Source: Phototrophicus methaneseepsis (lineage in GTDB: Bacteria; Chloroflexota; Anaerolineae; Aggregatilineales; Phototrophicaceae). Taken from it: a stretch of 64,000 bases of DNA. The stretch is taken from the NCBI RefSeq assembly GCF_015500095.1, contig NZ_CP062983.1:4588001-4652000 (forward strand). The letters are read 5' to 3'. The stretch's first letter is position 1; every line of letters begins with the position of its first letter. Shown here piece after piece: positions 53,401-61,759 of the stretch. Position numbers and translations under genes: made by a program. Under the pieces are notes generated by a model. That model saw only the letters and a list, made by a program, of their open reading frames with translations. It ran no database searches and was not told the origin of the DNA.

Positions 53401-56400
53401 GATACTTGTATCATTGGGCCTGTGACTGCCATCGCGGGCGAGACAATTAATACCGCACAGGCGTCAGGCACTTATAACAGTACGCCCTATACTGATAATG
53501 CGTCAGCGGCTTATGCAACCACAGGCCTGACGGTCGTCAAAGCAGCAACCCCAACGAGCTATACAGCCGCCGGGGAAACAATCAACTATACCTTCACCGT
53601 CACAAATAGCGGCAGTGCAACGCTTAGTGGCCCCATCACAATCGACGATGACATCACGACAGATGAGGCTTGCCCAGAACTCAATACCATTGGCAATAAT
53701 GACAATTTCTTCAATCCTTCTGAGCAAATCGAATGTACAGCCAGCTATTTAACGACGAGCTCTGATGTCAATGCAGGGAGTGTGGTCAACATTGCATCTG
53801 CATCCGCAGAGGACACCACCTCGCCCACAGATACCGTCACGGTGACAGGCCCGGCCATACCGATTGAAGCGAATAATGATAACTTCTCAGGGACGCCGAT
53901 TGTTGGCGCTACCGGTGGCAATACAGCGACGGTCTACACCAATGACACGCTGAATAGCGTAGCTTTCGCTAACACGGATGTGACACCCAGCATCACGGCA
54001 GATGGCGGCCTTACAGGTGTGAGCATCAATGCCGATGGCACGATCACCGTGCCGGCAGGAACACCTGCAAACACCTATACCGTCTCCTATCAGATTTGCC
54101 AGGCGCTGAACGCCACCAACTGCGATACAGCCGATGTCACGATTGTCGTCAGTGCGGCTGCTATTGTTGCCAACGATGATGATTTTTCCGGCACACCGAT
54201 CGCTAGCTCAGCAGGTGGCAATACAGCAACGGTTTACACCAATGACATGCTCAATGGCGCGGCCTTCGCGACAACCGATGTGACACCCAGCATCACGGCA
54301 GATGGCGGCCTTACAGGCGTGAGCATCAATGCCGATGGCACGATCACTGTCCCGGCAGGAACACCTGCAAACACCTATACCGTCTCCTACCAAATTTGCG
54401 AAGTGCTTAACCCGACAAACTGCGACCCAGCGAATGTCACAATCGTCGTCGCAGCCAACCCCATTGTCGCCAACAATGACGACTTCAGCACCACACCCAT
54501 CACCAGCGGCGCAGGGGGCAATACATCAACGGTCTACACCAATGACACGCTCAATGGCGTGGCCTTCGCGACGTCCGACGTCACGGCGAGCATCACGGCA
54601 GATGGCGGCCTTACAGGTGTGAGCATCAACGCCGATGGCACAATAACCGTCCCACCGGGCACACCACCCAACTCTTACACCGTCACCTATGAAATCTGCG
54701 AAGCGGCCAACCCGACCAACTGCGATACAGCAGACGTGACGATTGTCGTCGCATCCAACTCCATTGTCGCCAACAATGACGACTTCAGCGCCACACCCAT
54801 CACCAGCGGCGCAGGGGGCAATACACCAACGGTCTACACCAATGACACGCTCAATGGCGTGGCCTTCGCTACAACCGACGTGACGGCGAGCATCACCGGT
54901 AATGGTGGCCTTACAGGTGTGAGCATCAATGCCGATGGTACAGTGAGCGTCCCGGCGGGAACAGCACCTGCAACCTACACCATCACCTATGAAATCTGCG
55001 AAGTCGCCAACCCGACCAACTGCGATACAGCAGACGTGACGATTGTCGTCGTCGCCGATGTCATCGACGCTATTAACGACGACTTCAGCACCACGCCCAT
55101 CACCAGCGGTACAGGCGGCGATACGCCGAGCGTATTCACAAATGACACCCTCAACGGTGTACCATTCGCGCCAACGGATGTCACCGCGAACATCACAGAT
55201 GATGGCGGCATCACAGGGGTCCTCATCAATGCGGATGGCACCCTGACGATCCCACCCGGCACACCACCCGGCTCCTACACTATCGTCTATGAAATCTGCG
55301 AAGTCGCCAACCCAACCAACTGCGATACGGGTAGTGTGACCGTCGTTGTGGCCGCAAACCCCATTGTGGCGACCAATGACGACTTTACGACATCCCCTGT
55401 ATCGGGCGGTACAGGCGGCGATACGCCGAGCGTATTCACAAATGATACACTCAATGGGGTACCATTCGCGCCAACGGATGTCACCGCGAGCATCACAGAT
55501 GATGGCGGCATCACAGGGATCCTCATCAATGCAGATGGCACCCTGACGATCCCACCCGGCACACCACCCGGATCTTACACCATCGTCTATGAAATCTGTG
55601 AAGTCGCCAACCCAACCAACTGTGATACAGCAGAGGCCATAGTCGCCATCAATGCGGCGGGCATGGCAGATCTCTCAGTGGATAAGACAGCAAACGTCAC
55701 CAGTATGGGAGACCCCACACAATTTGCTGTAGATGATGTCATCGAATACACCATCACGCTGACGAACATCGGCGCAGAAACAGCAAATAACGTCGTTGTT
55801 GAAGATCGACTTTCGGCCAATCTGGAATTTACAGCCATCACGGGTGGGACGATGTCAGGCTCCTGCGCCCACGATGGTACCAACCCAGGCGGGACGATTA
55901 CCTGTAACGTCGCCAGCATCTTATCTGGGACTCAACTCACGTTAGTCTATAACGTAAGAGTCGATTCGCTGCTGACGGGGCCAACGGATACCTACAGCAA
56001 CGTTGCAGAAGTCATGGCATCCGACGAACCCGACCCCAACTCAACACCGGGGAATGGCGTCCCAACAGAAGATGATTACATCAGCCTTGAACTGCCCTGG
56101 ATTTATGACCCGCCCTATGGCGTCAAGACGAATGATGGCGGAGACCCGGTTTTGCAATGGTCGATGATCTGGTACAACCCGACACCTGTGGATGCCACCA
56201 ACGTTACAGTGACGGATCCTATCCTGGCAGGCACAACTTATCGTGGCCCTGTAACGTGTAATGTGTTCGGCAGTTCGGTGACGACACGCTGCGAATATGA
56301 TGCAGGAACCGACAGTATCATCTGGGAAGGGACCATCGCAGGCATCACCCCAGGTGGCACAATTCAGGATAATCGGCTGGAAATTACCTTCGTTGTGGAT

Positions 56401-56781
56401 GTTGATGATAGCATTGATGACCTGGAAAATATCGCCAGTCTGACGATACCGAGCTTTGGCACAGGCCCCTTTACGACGCAGGCGAGCAGTTCCTGGTCAC
56501 TGACGGCCACGCCAACGCCAACAACCCCTGCACCGCCGACAGAAACGAACGAGCCACCAGCTCAACCGACTTCGGCTGCGACAGCAGAGGCAACACCATT
56601 GCCATCTGAGCCAACCTTGACACCTCAGCTTGATCCAGAGGCGTTAGGCGTCACAGAACTACCCAGCACGGGCGAAACGCCCTCCTGGCGTCCGTTGTTG
56701 ATCTTATTTATTGGCGGTCTCCTGGGTGTCTGTGTCATCGCCTGGGGCTACATCCGCAAACACTTCTTGCAGCGAGACTAG
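50401..56781 (+). CDS. Giant LPXTG-anchored surface protein with DUF11-like and 100-residue tandem repeats
   Basis: Encodes 2126 residues from a GTG. A late signal sequence lies at ~40-66 (FTVYILMLIGFAFLLFSSAA). Residues ~354-480, ~662-790 and ~792-920 are DUF11-like beta modules (SKRFAPATTSVGGTSTLIFT, TKAFTPSVIAANGTSSLTFT, DKIFSPNPILAGGTSTLTFK). A separate beta-sandwich sits at ~481-660. DUF11-type domains follow to ~1154. Six near-identical repeats of exactly 100 residues fill 1155-1754. Two more DUF11-type domains, a Thr/Pro-rich stalk (~2035-2085) and a sortase signal complete it: LPSTG at 2087-2091, a hydrophobic stretch (LLILFIGGLLGVCVIAWGYI) and a basic tail. Such proteins serve in adhesion or surface layers. 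A strong terminator follows. Confidence 0.88.
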   Translation: MKYKRFELQLNRKPEGFSLQQASGDVGTVRENILFYRSGKFTVYILMLIGFAFLLFSSAATTSAQASNLTITPLTWNIVGLDSNSPTSGPYLFPVGARVCATTATTNINVTFSWQTANTNINLRSGSLSTINIPSLSAAQCTDAYFEIEVNRVAGAYETARRYVITASDGSSTASTPTPRELYVERLISQNRNATTNIRFGTSLPSLTSVAPGGSMNLLVGNTYYIELTGNTATQGYEQLETFISLANTVFRILSVSTTYTANTSPYVSTPNDKLYADACLWENDPNSPNYRACLDSGKKAGGTIVTTYQVQIIGGGGTTQSLNSLIYDFSGASFHYNSDYGVGARFANIIDPTSVDISKRFAPATTSVGGTSTLIFTLTNPNGGAISGYNFVDNLPAGMQVASTPSATTSGCGTPTFAPTAGATSLSFSNGTVAGNSTCTISVNVTTSAANTYTNTTNNLFVGTVDTGKTATADLTVTTAPPPPTCTSGLSLATWTFPLASSATNPAATSSTVTTSSAAGLGGTTPSRAFINSLTYTGTSGSWEMDNVATGTTLVTTNNQYFQFGINTTGIESVTLSFAAQRTTQGARNLQLYYGAAAGTASNVYSLASAGSWSAFGPLTINTGLNASGITLFRFYVYNAGVTNNGHSIYMDDVTFTGCGTPQQPTLTKAFTPSVIAANGTSSLTFTLTNPNQIALTNASFTDDLPSGMTVANPTGASTTCGGTWTPTSGNTSLSFSGGTIPANGSCTVTVAVTTTVAGPSTNVSGFISTTQTGQNNGTGGSAAATLTVVLPPELDKIFSPNPILAGGTSTLTFKVTNPNPNTAISGVAFTDNLPAGVVIANPPTASTSGCGSPTFAPVAGSGVATFSGGTIAAGGTCTASVNVTASGTGTYNNVTSNVTHIVNSQTVAGNTASDTLTVNAPSPSITLLKQVGLNTGSEPWLTYLALPEGQGLYYLLTIENTGDVPLTGITINDPTVNASGCVWSDPLPVASASNENHIDTCIIGPVTAIAGETINTAQASGTYNSTPYTDNASAAYATTGLTVVKAATPTSYTAAGETINYTFTVTNSGSATLSGPITIDDDITTDEACPELNTIGNNDNFFNPSEQIECTASYLTTSSDVNAGSVVNIASASAEDTTSPTDTVTVTGPAIPIEANNDNFSGTPIVGATGGNTATVYTNDTLNSVAFANTDVTPSITADGGLTGVSINADGTITVPAGTPANTYTVSYQICQALNATNCDTADVTIVVSAAAIVANDDDFSGTPIASSAGGNTATVYTNDMLNGAAFATTDVTPSITADGGLTGVSINADGTITVPAGTPANTYTVSYQICEVLNPTNCDPANVTIVVAANPIVANNDDFSTTPITSGAGGNTSTVYTNDTLNGVAFATSDVTASITADGGLTGVSINADGTITVPPGTPPNSYTVTYEICEAANPTNCDTADVTIVVASNSIVANNDDFSATPITSGAGGNTPTVYTNDTLNGVAFATTDVTASITGNGGLTGVSINADGTVSVPAGTAPATYTITYEICEVANPTNCDTADVTIVVVADVIDAINDDFSTTPITSGTGGDTPSVFTNDTLNGVPFAPTDVTANITDDGGITGVLINADGTLTIPPGTPPGSYTIVYEICEVANPTNCDTGSVTVVVAANPIVATNDDFTTSPVSGGTGGDTPSVFTNDTLNGVPFAPTDVTASITDDGGITGILINADGTLTIPPGTPPGSYTIVYEICEVANPTNCDTAEAIVAINAAGMADLSVDKTANVTSMGDPTQFAVDDVIEYTITLTNIGAETANNVVVEDRLSANLEFTAITGGTMSGSCAHDGTNPGGTITCNVASILSGTQLTLVYNVRVDSLLTGPTDTYSNVAEVMASDEPDPNSTPGNGVPTEDDYISLELPWIYDPPYGVKTNDGGDPVLQWSMIWYNPTPVDATNVTVTDPILAGTTYRGPVTCNVFGSSVTTRCEYDAGTDSIIWEGTIAGITPGGTIQDNRLEITFVVDVDDSIDDLENIASLTIPSFGTGPFTTQASSSWSLTATPTPTTPAPPTETNEPPAQPTSAATAEATPLPSEPTLTPQLDPEALGVTELPSTGETPSWRPLLILFIGGLLGVCVIAWGYIRKHFLQRD
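53863..55662 (+). repeat. Six tandem 300-bp repeats inside the surface-protein gene
   Basis: Repeat units start at 53863, 54163, 54463, 54763, 55063 and 55363, all exactly 300 bp. Each encodes a module opening with NNDDFS(G/T)TP, then GGNTxTVYTNDTLNGVAF, GGLTGVSINADGT and YEICEVANPTNCDTADVTIV. At DNA level units 1-2, 3-4 and 5-6 resemble each other most, suggesting stepwise duplication or gene conversion. Confidence 0.95.
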
Positions 56782-56802
56782 CGAAATCTAGCGAAGAAAG
56801 AC

Positions 56803-56842
56803 AAAAAAGAGGGGCTTATCTGATTGATAAGCCCCTCTTTTT
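56803..56842. terminator. Bidirectional intrinsic terminator
   Basis: A 12-bp stem GAGGGGCTTATC/GATAAGCCCCTC (56809-56820 with 56826-56837) and a 5-nt loop, with A and T runs on either side. It sits between the convergent surface-protein and arginase-fold genes. Confidence 0.93.
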
Positions 56843-56884
56843 AACTCAGTTTTTAACCCAACAAATGAGAATACCTGCTGCGTT

Positions 56885-57676
56885 TTACGATGCAGCTTCA
56901 GCCAGGGCGCGAATATAGCGCAGGGTCGTCTGCATTGATTTTTCAGCACCAGGAAGTGCATTGTTCCACAATGTGAAGGATACTCCCGCGATGGTGGCAT
57001 CCCGGCCCACGCGCTCAATCGCAGGCAGGAGTTGCTCTACATGTGGGCCACCTGCGGCTGGATAGCTCACAGCAGGCAAATCGTCCAGATGGCTGATATC
57101 TGTATCGAAGTGGATATAGAGCGGCTTCTTCGGCAGCGGCTGCGTTAGCAAATCAGCGACATCTGACATAATAGTCACCTCGCTGTTATAGAGCAAATCA
57201 GCCTCAGCCGGGTCCAGATCGCGCACATCCGTAATGAATACATCACGCGCCGCCAATGGGGACAGCCCAAGGCCCTGCAACCAGTGCTGATTACCCTGAC
57301 CCACCAATGCCGCAAGAGGCATCCCACCTAAAAAGCCGCTGAGGGTCGTTTCAGGCGTATTGAAATCCCCATGCGCATCAAACCACAAAACTGCCGGATT
57401 ATGGTTTTCCAGCCCTTTAGCCACGCCCAGGGAGGTTGTGCAATCCCCAGCGAATATGAGAGGCACGCTGTCACTGTGCGCTTGTATCGCTGCGGCTAAA
57501 GCGAGATTTACAGCAACGATTGGCTCCTCGACAGCATCAAAATCAGGCGCCAACTCGACCCACTCTGCATTCAATTCCTCAGCGATGCCATTGGCCCGGA
57601 TCACTTCTACGGAGCCGGTATACGCCGCTTTGCCACCGAGCCAATACGGCACGCCGATACAAACAAATTGTGTCAT
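56885..57676 (-). CDS. Arginase/agmatinase-fold protein with altered metal site
   Basis: Encodes 263 residues of the ureohydrolase superfamily. VLWFDAHGDFNTPET contains DAHxD (Asp100, His102, Asp104), and YIHFDTDISHLDD contains DxD (Asp191, Asp193), four or five of the metal ligands. The first ligand block, usually GGDHS, reads AGDCTTS (Cys79 for His). A cysteine there also occurs in some arginase-fold proteins that are not arginases. The substrate is therefore uncertain: a guanidino compound hydrolase, a deacetylase-like role or a non-catalytic protein are all possible. The length (263) is shorter than typical arginase (~300). Confidence 0.8.
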   Translation of the reverse strand: MTQFVCIGVPYWLGGKAAYTGSVEVIRANGIAEELNAEWVELAPDFDAVEEPIVAVNLALAAAIQAHSDSVPLIFAGDCTTSLGVAKGLENHNPAVLWFDAHGDFNTPETTLSGFLGGMPLAALVGQGNQHWLQGLGLSPLAARDVFITDVRDLDPAEADLLYNSEVTIMSDVADLLTQPLPKKPLYIHFDTDISHLDDLPAVSYPAAGGPHVEQLLPAIERVGRDATIAGVSFTLWNNALPGAEKSMQTTLRYIRALAEAAS

Positions 57677-57701
57677 GAGATTTCTGACTGCCCGTGTAGG
57701 C

Positions 57702-58283
57702 CTATGGAATCACAAGGCGCTGGCCTGCATAGATACGATTCAGGTTATAAATACCATTTGCTTCGGCCAGCCGCCACACATTCACGCCAAAGTAATTGGC
57801 AATGCGCAGCATCGTATCGCCATAGCGCACATAATAGACATTGGATGGAGTCGGCTGAGGTTGTGGCGCAGGGGGTACATACCCACCTGACGGGATGTAG
57901 ATCACCATACCAGCATAAATCCAGTTGGCATTGGCAATGCCGTTATAACTTGCCAGGGCCTGCCATGTCGTACCATACCAATCCGCGATCTTCTTGAGTG
58001 TATCGCCCGCTTTGACAACGTACTGCGTCGCGCTCGGTGCGGGTGCAGGTGTATTCCACGAAGACGGAATCAGCAAGCGCTGCCCGGCATAGATACGGCT
58101 GGGGTTCACAATGCTGTTGTAAGAGACAATCACGTTCAGGGGAACCCCATAATGGTTGGCAATCGCCCCCAGCGTATCCCCAGGCTGGACAATATAAACC
58201 CGATCCTGAGCACTGACAACTTGCGTCCCCAGGACCAGGAGCACCATGACGAGCACGACACGTGTCATCAACTTTCGGTACAT
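57702..58283 (-). CDS. Secreted triple-LysM cell-wall-binding protein
   Basis: Encodes 193 residues from the ATG at 58283, with GGAGG 7 nt upstream. The frame is open back to 58526, but that extra part has no protein-like character. The signal peptide (LMTRVVLVMVLLVLGTQVVS) is followed by three LysM domains: VYIVQPGDTLGAIANHYGVP (~28-75), YVVKAGDTLKKIADWYGTTW (~89-133), and YYVRYGDTMLRIANYFGVNV (~150-193), each ending in IYAG..(L/I)(V/L)IP. Linkers are Pro-rich (PAPQPQPTP). LysM binds peptidoglycan or chitin-like glycans. No enzymatic domain is present. Confidence 0.92.
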   Translation of the reverse strand: MYRKLMTRVVLVMVLLVLGTQVVSAQDRVYIVQPGDTLGAIANHYGVPLNVIVSYNSIVNPSRIYAGQRLLIPSSWNTPAPAPSATQYVVKAGDTLKKIADWYGTTWQALASYNGIANANWIYAGMVIYIPSGGYVPPAPQPQPTPSNVYYVRYGDTMLRIANYFGVNVWRLAEANGIYNLNRIYAGQRLVIP

Positions 58284-58594
58284 ATGACTTCCTCCCTCAT
58301 CTACAAATACCCAATTTATGCTATAAAATCTGTCTAGTTGTGCCTCCCCGTAGGCATGGTTCAGGCTGCCGCTTGCGCGGTGCCGAGTGGATGCGTTAAG
58401 GTTAGCGTCTGTCTTACACACAACCTGATATGATTTTAATGCGAAACGAAAAAACGTGCAGAAAGTCTTACTAGATTGGCTCCATCCGTTTCGCATGACA
58501 AACCATGATCGGGCATCGTCGTCCATAGGCTGTGCTGTATATTAAGTAGACACAATTCATATTGAAAAAGTTCACTTTGTTGGAGATTTAGGCT
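58284..58594. promoter_or_regulatory. Divergent region between LysM and acyl-CoA ligase genes
   Basis: This 311-bp region contains a 10-bp inverted repeat, ATGCGAAACG at 58439-58448 and CGTTTCGCAT at 58487-58496, with 38 nt between arms. It lies about 100-155 bp before the acyl-CoA ligase and could be an operator bound by a looping or dimeric regulator. No gene is recognised in the region. Confidence 0.4.
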
Positions 58595-60394
58595 GTGGTT
58601 ACATACGCAGATCGCCCTTGGTTAAAACATTATCCGGCAGGCGTCCCGGCTTCTCTAAAGCCATACCCGGACATGACAATCCCGGATTACCTCAGACAAA
58701 CTGCCAAGCGCGTCCCCAAAAACCCGGCCCTCGTGACCAGCGTGCGCTTGCCTGTCGTGGGGCACCAAGCCCATACCATGACTTACGGTGAGCTCGACCA
58801 TGATAGCGATATTCTGGCTGCTGCCCTGATCGACCTGGGACTTGAAAAAGGCCAGACCGTCATTCTATGTATGCCGAATACCACCAATTTCATCATCTCA
58901 TATTACGCCATTTTGAAAGCGGGGGGCGTGGTCTGCGCCCTGAACCCGGCCTACCCGGCCCAGAAGTTAGGTAAGCTGGCTGATGAAGCCGATGCGGTCA
59001 TGGTACTGACGCTCACCAACCTGTACAGCACATTTAAAGAAATCCAGTACAGGACCAAGGTAAAGCACATCATCGTCAGCAACATCAAAGAGTATTTTCA
59101 TCGTCTGGTGCGCATCGCCTTCACCCGCACGCAGGAAAAACCCGGCGGTCACTATCTGGCAAAAGTCGAAGTCGGGGATTATTGGTTACAAGATTTGCTC
59201 AAAAAATATAAGAAGAAAAAGCCGGAAGTTGAAATTACCCCGGATGACATCGCCGTCATGCAATTCACAGGTGGCACAACAGGCGACCCTAAAGGGGCAC
59301 TCGCCAGCCATCGCGCTTTGTGTGCAAGCACGCAGCAGATCGAATCGTGGATTGATGTGGACTGGCCTAAAGGCAGCATGCCCCCCATGGAAAAACGCGT
59401 CGTCTTGGCGATGCTGCCCATGTTCCATGTGTATGGCCTCATCGTGCTGGTTCATCAGGCCACGAACGCCGGTTGGAAGATCATCCTCGTGCCAGACCCA
59501 CGCGACATGAACCACGTGGTCGATCTCATTGATGTTTATAAGCCACATATCACCCTGGGTGTACCTATGATGTTCCATGCCATTGGCACGCATCCGCGTA
59601 TGGTGAATGGCGAAGTCAACATGAAGCACTCCAAGATTACCATCTGCGGTGCGGCTCCCTTGCATCCATCCATCACGGAAGCCATGCGCCATACAGGGGC
59701 AGAAGTCCGTGAAGGCTACGGCCTGAGCGAAGTCCCGGCAGGTAATCACTGCAATCCCATCATCGGCCAGCCCAACCGGGATAACTCCGTCGGCATCCCT
59801 ATGATTGATGTCGATTGCCGGGTGATGGATATTGCCACTGGCACCCAGGAAGTACCCGTGGGCGAAGTTGGCGAGATCATCCTCAACGCGCCCAACCTGA
59901 TGGAAGGCTACTACAAACAGCCCGAAGAAACAGCCAATGTCCTGCGTGAACATGACGGCAAACTATGGGTTTATACAGGTGACGTTGGCTATATGGATGA
60001 AGACGGTTATTTCTACCTGGTCGACCGTAAGAAGGATATGGCCCTCATTGGCGGCTTTAATGTCTATCCTGGCCCAGTCGAGAAAATACTCAAGTCGCAC
60101 CCAGATGTGATTGATGCAGGCGTGTGGTATATCCCGCATCCACGTGTAGAAGGCCAGGAAGCCCTACAGGCCTGGGTCGTCGCTCGCCCTGGCACAGACG
60201 TCAAAAAGGGGGACCTCATCAATCACTGTAAACCTTACCTCGCACCCTACGAGATCCCACGTCGCTTTGAATTCGTCGATGAACTGCCTTACAGCGATGC
60301 TGGTAAGCTACTGCGCCGCAAACTGCCGGAGATCAAAGCCAGTCGCCGTCGTCGCAGCCAAGCCGAGGTCGAACCCACGGAAGCCAGCGCCTAA
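58595..60394 (+). CDS. Long-chain fatty acid--CoA ligase (ANL superfamily)
   Basis: Encodes 599 residues from a GTG with GGAG 9 nt upstream. ATP-dependent activation of a carboxylic acid to acyl-AMP and then acyl-CoA. The P-loop-like A3 motif VMQFTGGTTGDPKGALASHR is near residues 223-242. Others are REGYGLSEVPAGN (A5), WVYTGDVGYMDEDGYFYLVD with RKKDMALIGGFNVYPG (A7/A8 hinge) and the catalytic lysine in YSDAGKLLRRKL (A10). It resembles FadD. A basic insert (LLKKYKKKKPEVEI) precedes A3. The C-terminal tail is basic and short. Chain length cannot be inferred. Confidence 0.92.
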   Translation: MVTYADRPWLKHYPAGVPASLKPYPDMTIPDYLRQTAKRVPKNPALVTSVRLPVVGHQAHTMTYGELDHDSDILAAALIDLGLEKGQTVILCMPNTTNFIISYYAILKAGGVVCALNPAYPAQKLGKLADEADAVMVLTLTNLYSTFKEIQYRTKVKHIIVSNIKEYFHRLVRIAFTRTQEKPGGHYLAKVEVGDYWLQDLLKKYKKKKPEVEITPDDIAVMQFTGGTTGDPKGALASHRALCASTQQIESWIDVDWPKGSMPPMEKRVVLAMLPMFHVYGLIVLVHQATNAGWKIILVPDPRDMNHVVDLIDVYKPHITLGVPMMFHAIGTHPRMVNGEVNMKHSKITICGAAPLHPSITEAMRHTGAEVREGYGLSEVPAGNHCNPIIGQPNRDNSVGIPMIDVDCRVMDIATGTQEVPVGEVGEIILNAPNLMEGYYKQPEETANVLREHDGKLWVYTGDVGYMDEDGYFYLVDRKKDMALIGGFNVYPGPVEKILKSHPDVIDAGVWYIPHPRVEGQEALQAWVVARPGTDVKKGDLINHCKPYLAPYEIPRRFEFVDELPYSDAGKLLRRKLPEIKASRRRRSQAEVEPTEASA

Positions 60395-60430
60395 AAGGGG
60401 CTTCTCTCAAACAACATTTCACAATTCAGG

Positions 60431-60458
60431 GCATAGCGGAGTTGCTATGCTCTTTTTA
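60431..60458 (+). terminator. Intrinsic terminator of the acyl-CoA ligase gene
   Basis: Stem GCATAGC/GCTATGC (60431-60437 with 60444-60450) and a 6-nt loop, followed by TCTTTTTATT. It overlaps the last codons of the convergent glycerate kinase gene. Confidence 0.7.
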
Positions 60459-61596
60459 TTTGCAGCAGATAACCTAGCCGCAGGGCCGTTTGCTCAATCA
60501 GGTGACGACCATTCGCCAGGGCATCCTCCAGCGACATCGGTTCATTGATGATGGGCAGCACAGCCTGCAAACCCGCTTCATGCAGCGTGGCATCATCCGT
60601 CTGCAACCCACCGACCAGAGCTACCGTCGGGACACCATGTTCACGTGCCAGCCGCGCCACGCCAATCGGCCCCTTGCCATAAATCGTCTGCTCATCCATA
60701 CGCCCCTCCCCCGTGATCACCAGATCAGCCTGGGCCAGATGATCGACAAAGTGATTATGTTCCAGCAACAGGTCGATGCCCGACACAATGCGCCCACCCA
60801 GGAAGGCGATTAAGCTAGCAGAGAGTGCCCCGGCAGCACCACCACCAACCAGTTCACGCACATCGACGCCATGCTGCTCAGCAATTAGCGTGAAGAAGTG
60901 GCACAAATTATCTTCCAGCGTGGGCACCATGTCAGGGGTTGCGCCTTTTTGTGGGCCAAAAACCGCCGCCGCACCTGTTAGGCCCAGGGTCGGGTTCTCC
61001 ACATCAGACGCAATGATTATTTCGCAGCCTTGCCAGCGTGCGTCCAGTAGACTTGTATCAATTGTGACGAGCTTGGCTAAGCCAGCATTGCCGTGTGGGA
61101 TCGGCTCACCTGCTTTATCTAGCAAGCGAACGCCCAAAGCACGCAGCGCCCCCATACCCCCATCGACTGTCGCGCTGCCCCCCATGCCAATGATGAAGCG
61201 CCGCATACCCCGCTCTAAGGCATCTTGCATCAGTTGCCCGGTGCCATAGGTATCCGTCACAAAAGGATTCAACTGCTCATCAGGAATCAGCTCAATACCG
61301 GAGGCCTGGGCCATCTCAATAACAGCCGTCCGGTCATCCGGCAGGAGGCCATAATCAGCCTGCACGTCTCGTCCCAGAGGATCGCATACCGAGAGCGTCA
61401 CACGCTCGCCGCCCTGTGCCAGCCACGCATCAACCGTACCATTGCCCCCATCAGCAATCGGCAGACGATGCGTCACAGCATTCAGGCCGCTACGGATAAG
61501 GCCCCTATCCATTGCTTCTGCCACCGCAGCGGCCCCCAGGCAGTGCTTAAATGCCCCTGGTGCAATCAAAATGTGCGACACGTTCCCGCTCATCAT
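60445..61596 (-). CDS. Glycerate kinase
   Basis: Encodes 383 residues of the GlxK/GarK (type 1) family, which phosphorylates D-glycerate with ATP to give 2-phosphoglycerate. Family blocks are ILIAPGAFKHCLGAAAVAEA (residues ~10-29), HRLPIADGGNGTVDAWL, GTGQLMQDALERGMRRFIIG, MGGSATVDGGMGALRALGV, ASDVENPTLGLTGAAAVFGP, QKGATPDMV, GGGAAGALSASLIAFLGGRI, and DLVITGEGRMDEQTIYGKGP. All catalytic loops look intact. Either of two adjacent ATGs may start it. It is divergent from the SH3/FecR-like gene. Confidence 0.95.
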   Translation of the reverse strand: MMSGNVSHILIAPGAFKHCLGAAAVAEAMDRGLIRSGLNAVTHRLPIADGGNGTVDAWLAQGGERVTLSVCDPLGRDVQADYGLLPDDRTAVIEMAQASGIELIPDEQLNPFVTDTYGTGQLMQDALERGMRRFIIGMGGSATVDGGMGALRALGVRLLDKAGEPIPHGNAGLAKLVTIDTSLLDARWQGCEIIIASDVENPTLGLTGAAAVFGPQKGATPDMVPTLEDNLCHFFTLIAEQHGVDVRELVGGGAAGALSASLIAFLGGRIVSGIDLLLEHNHFVDHLAQADLVITGEGRMDEQTIYGKGPIGVARLAREHGVPTVALVGGLQTDDATLHEAGLQAVLPIINEPMSLEDALANGRHLIEQTALRLGYLLQIKRA

Positions 61597-61759
61597 ATGC
61601 CTTTCAAATCATGGAAGAGACCCAACAAGATAGGGTCTATTCTAACGGATGCCTCACGCTTACCCCACGATGCAGCCTTATCATAGGAAGATTACAGGTA
61701 TAATAACTCTGTGGAAGCGGCACTGCCGCACATTATGAATACATACCGGAGACGACCAT

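Noticed and set aside
53863-55662. Tandem repeats considered as a CRISPR-like or satellite array
   Set aside because: The units are 300 bp, in frame and code for a protein module; there are no spacers.
58284-58526. N-terminal extension of the LysM gene
   Set aside because: A signal peptide starts at the ATG at 58283 with a strong GGAGG site; an upstream extension would bury it.
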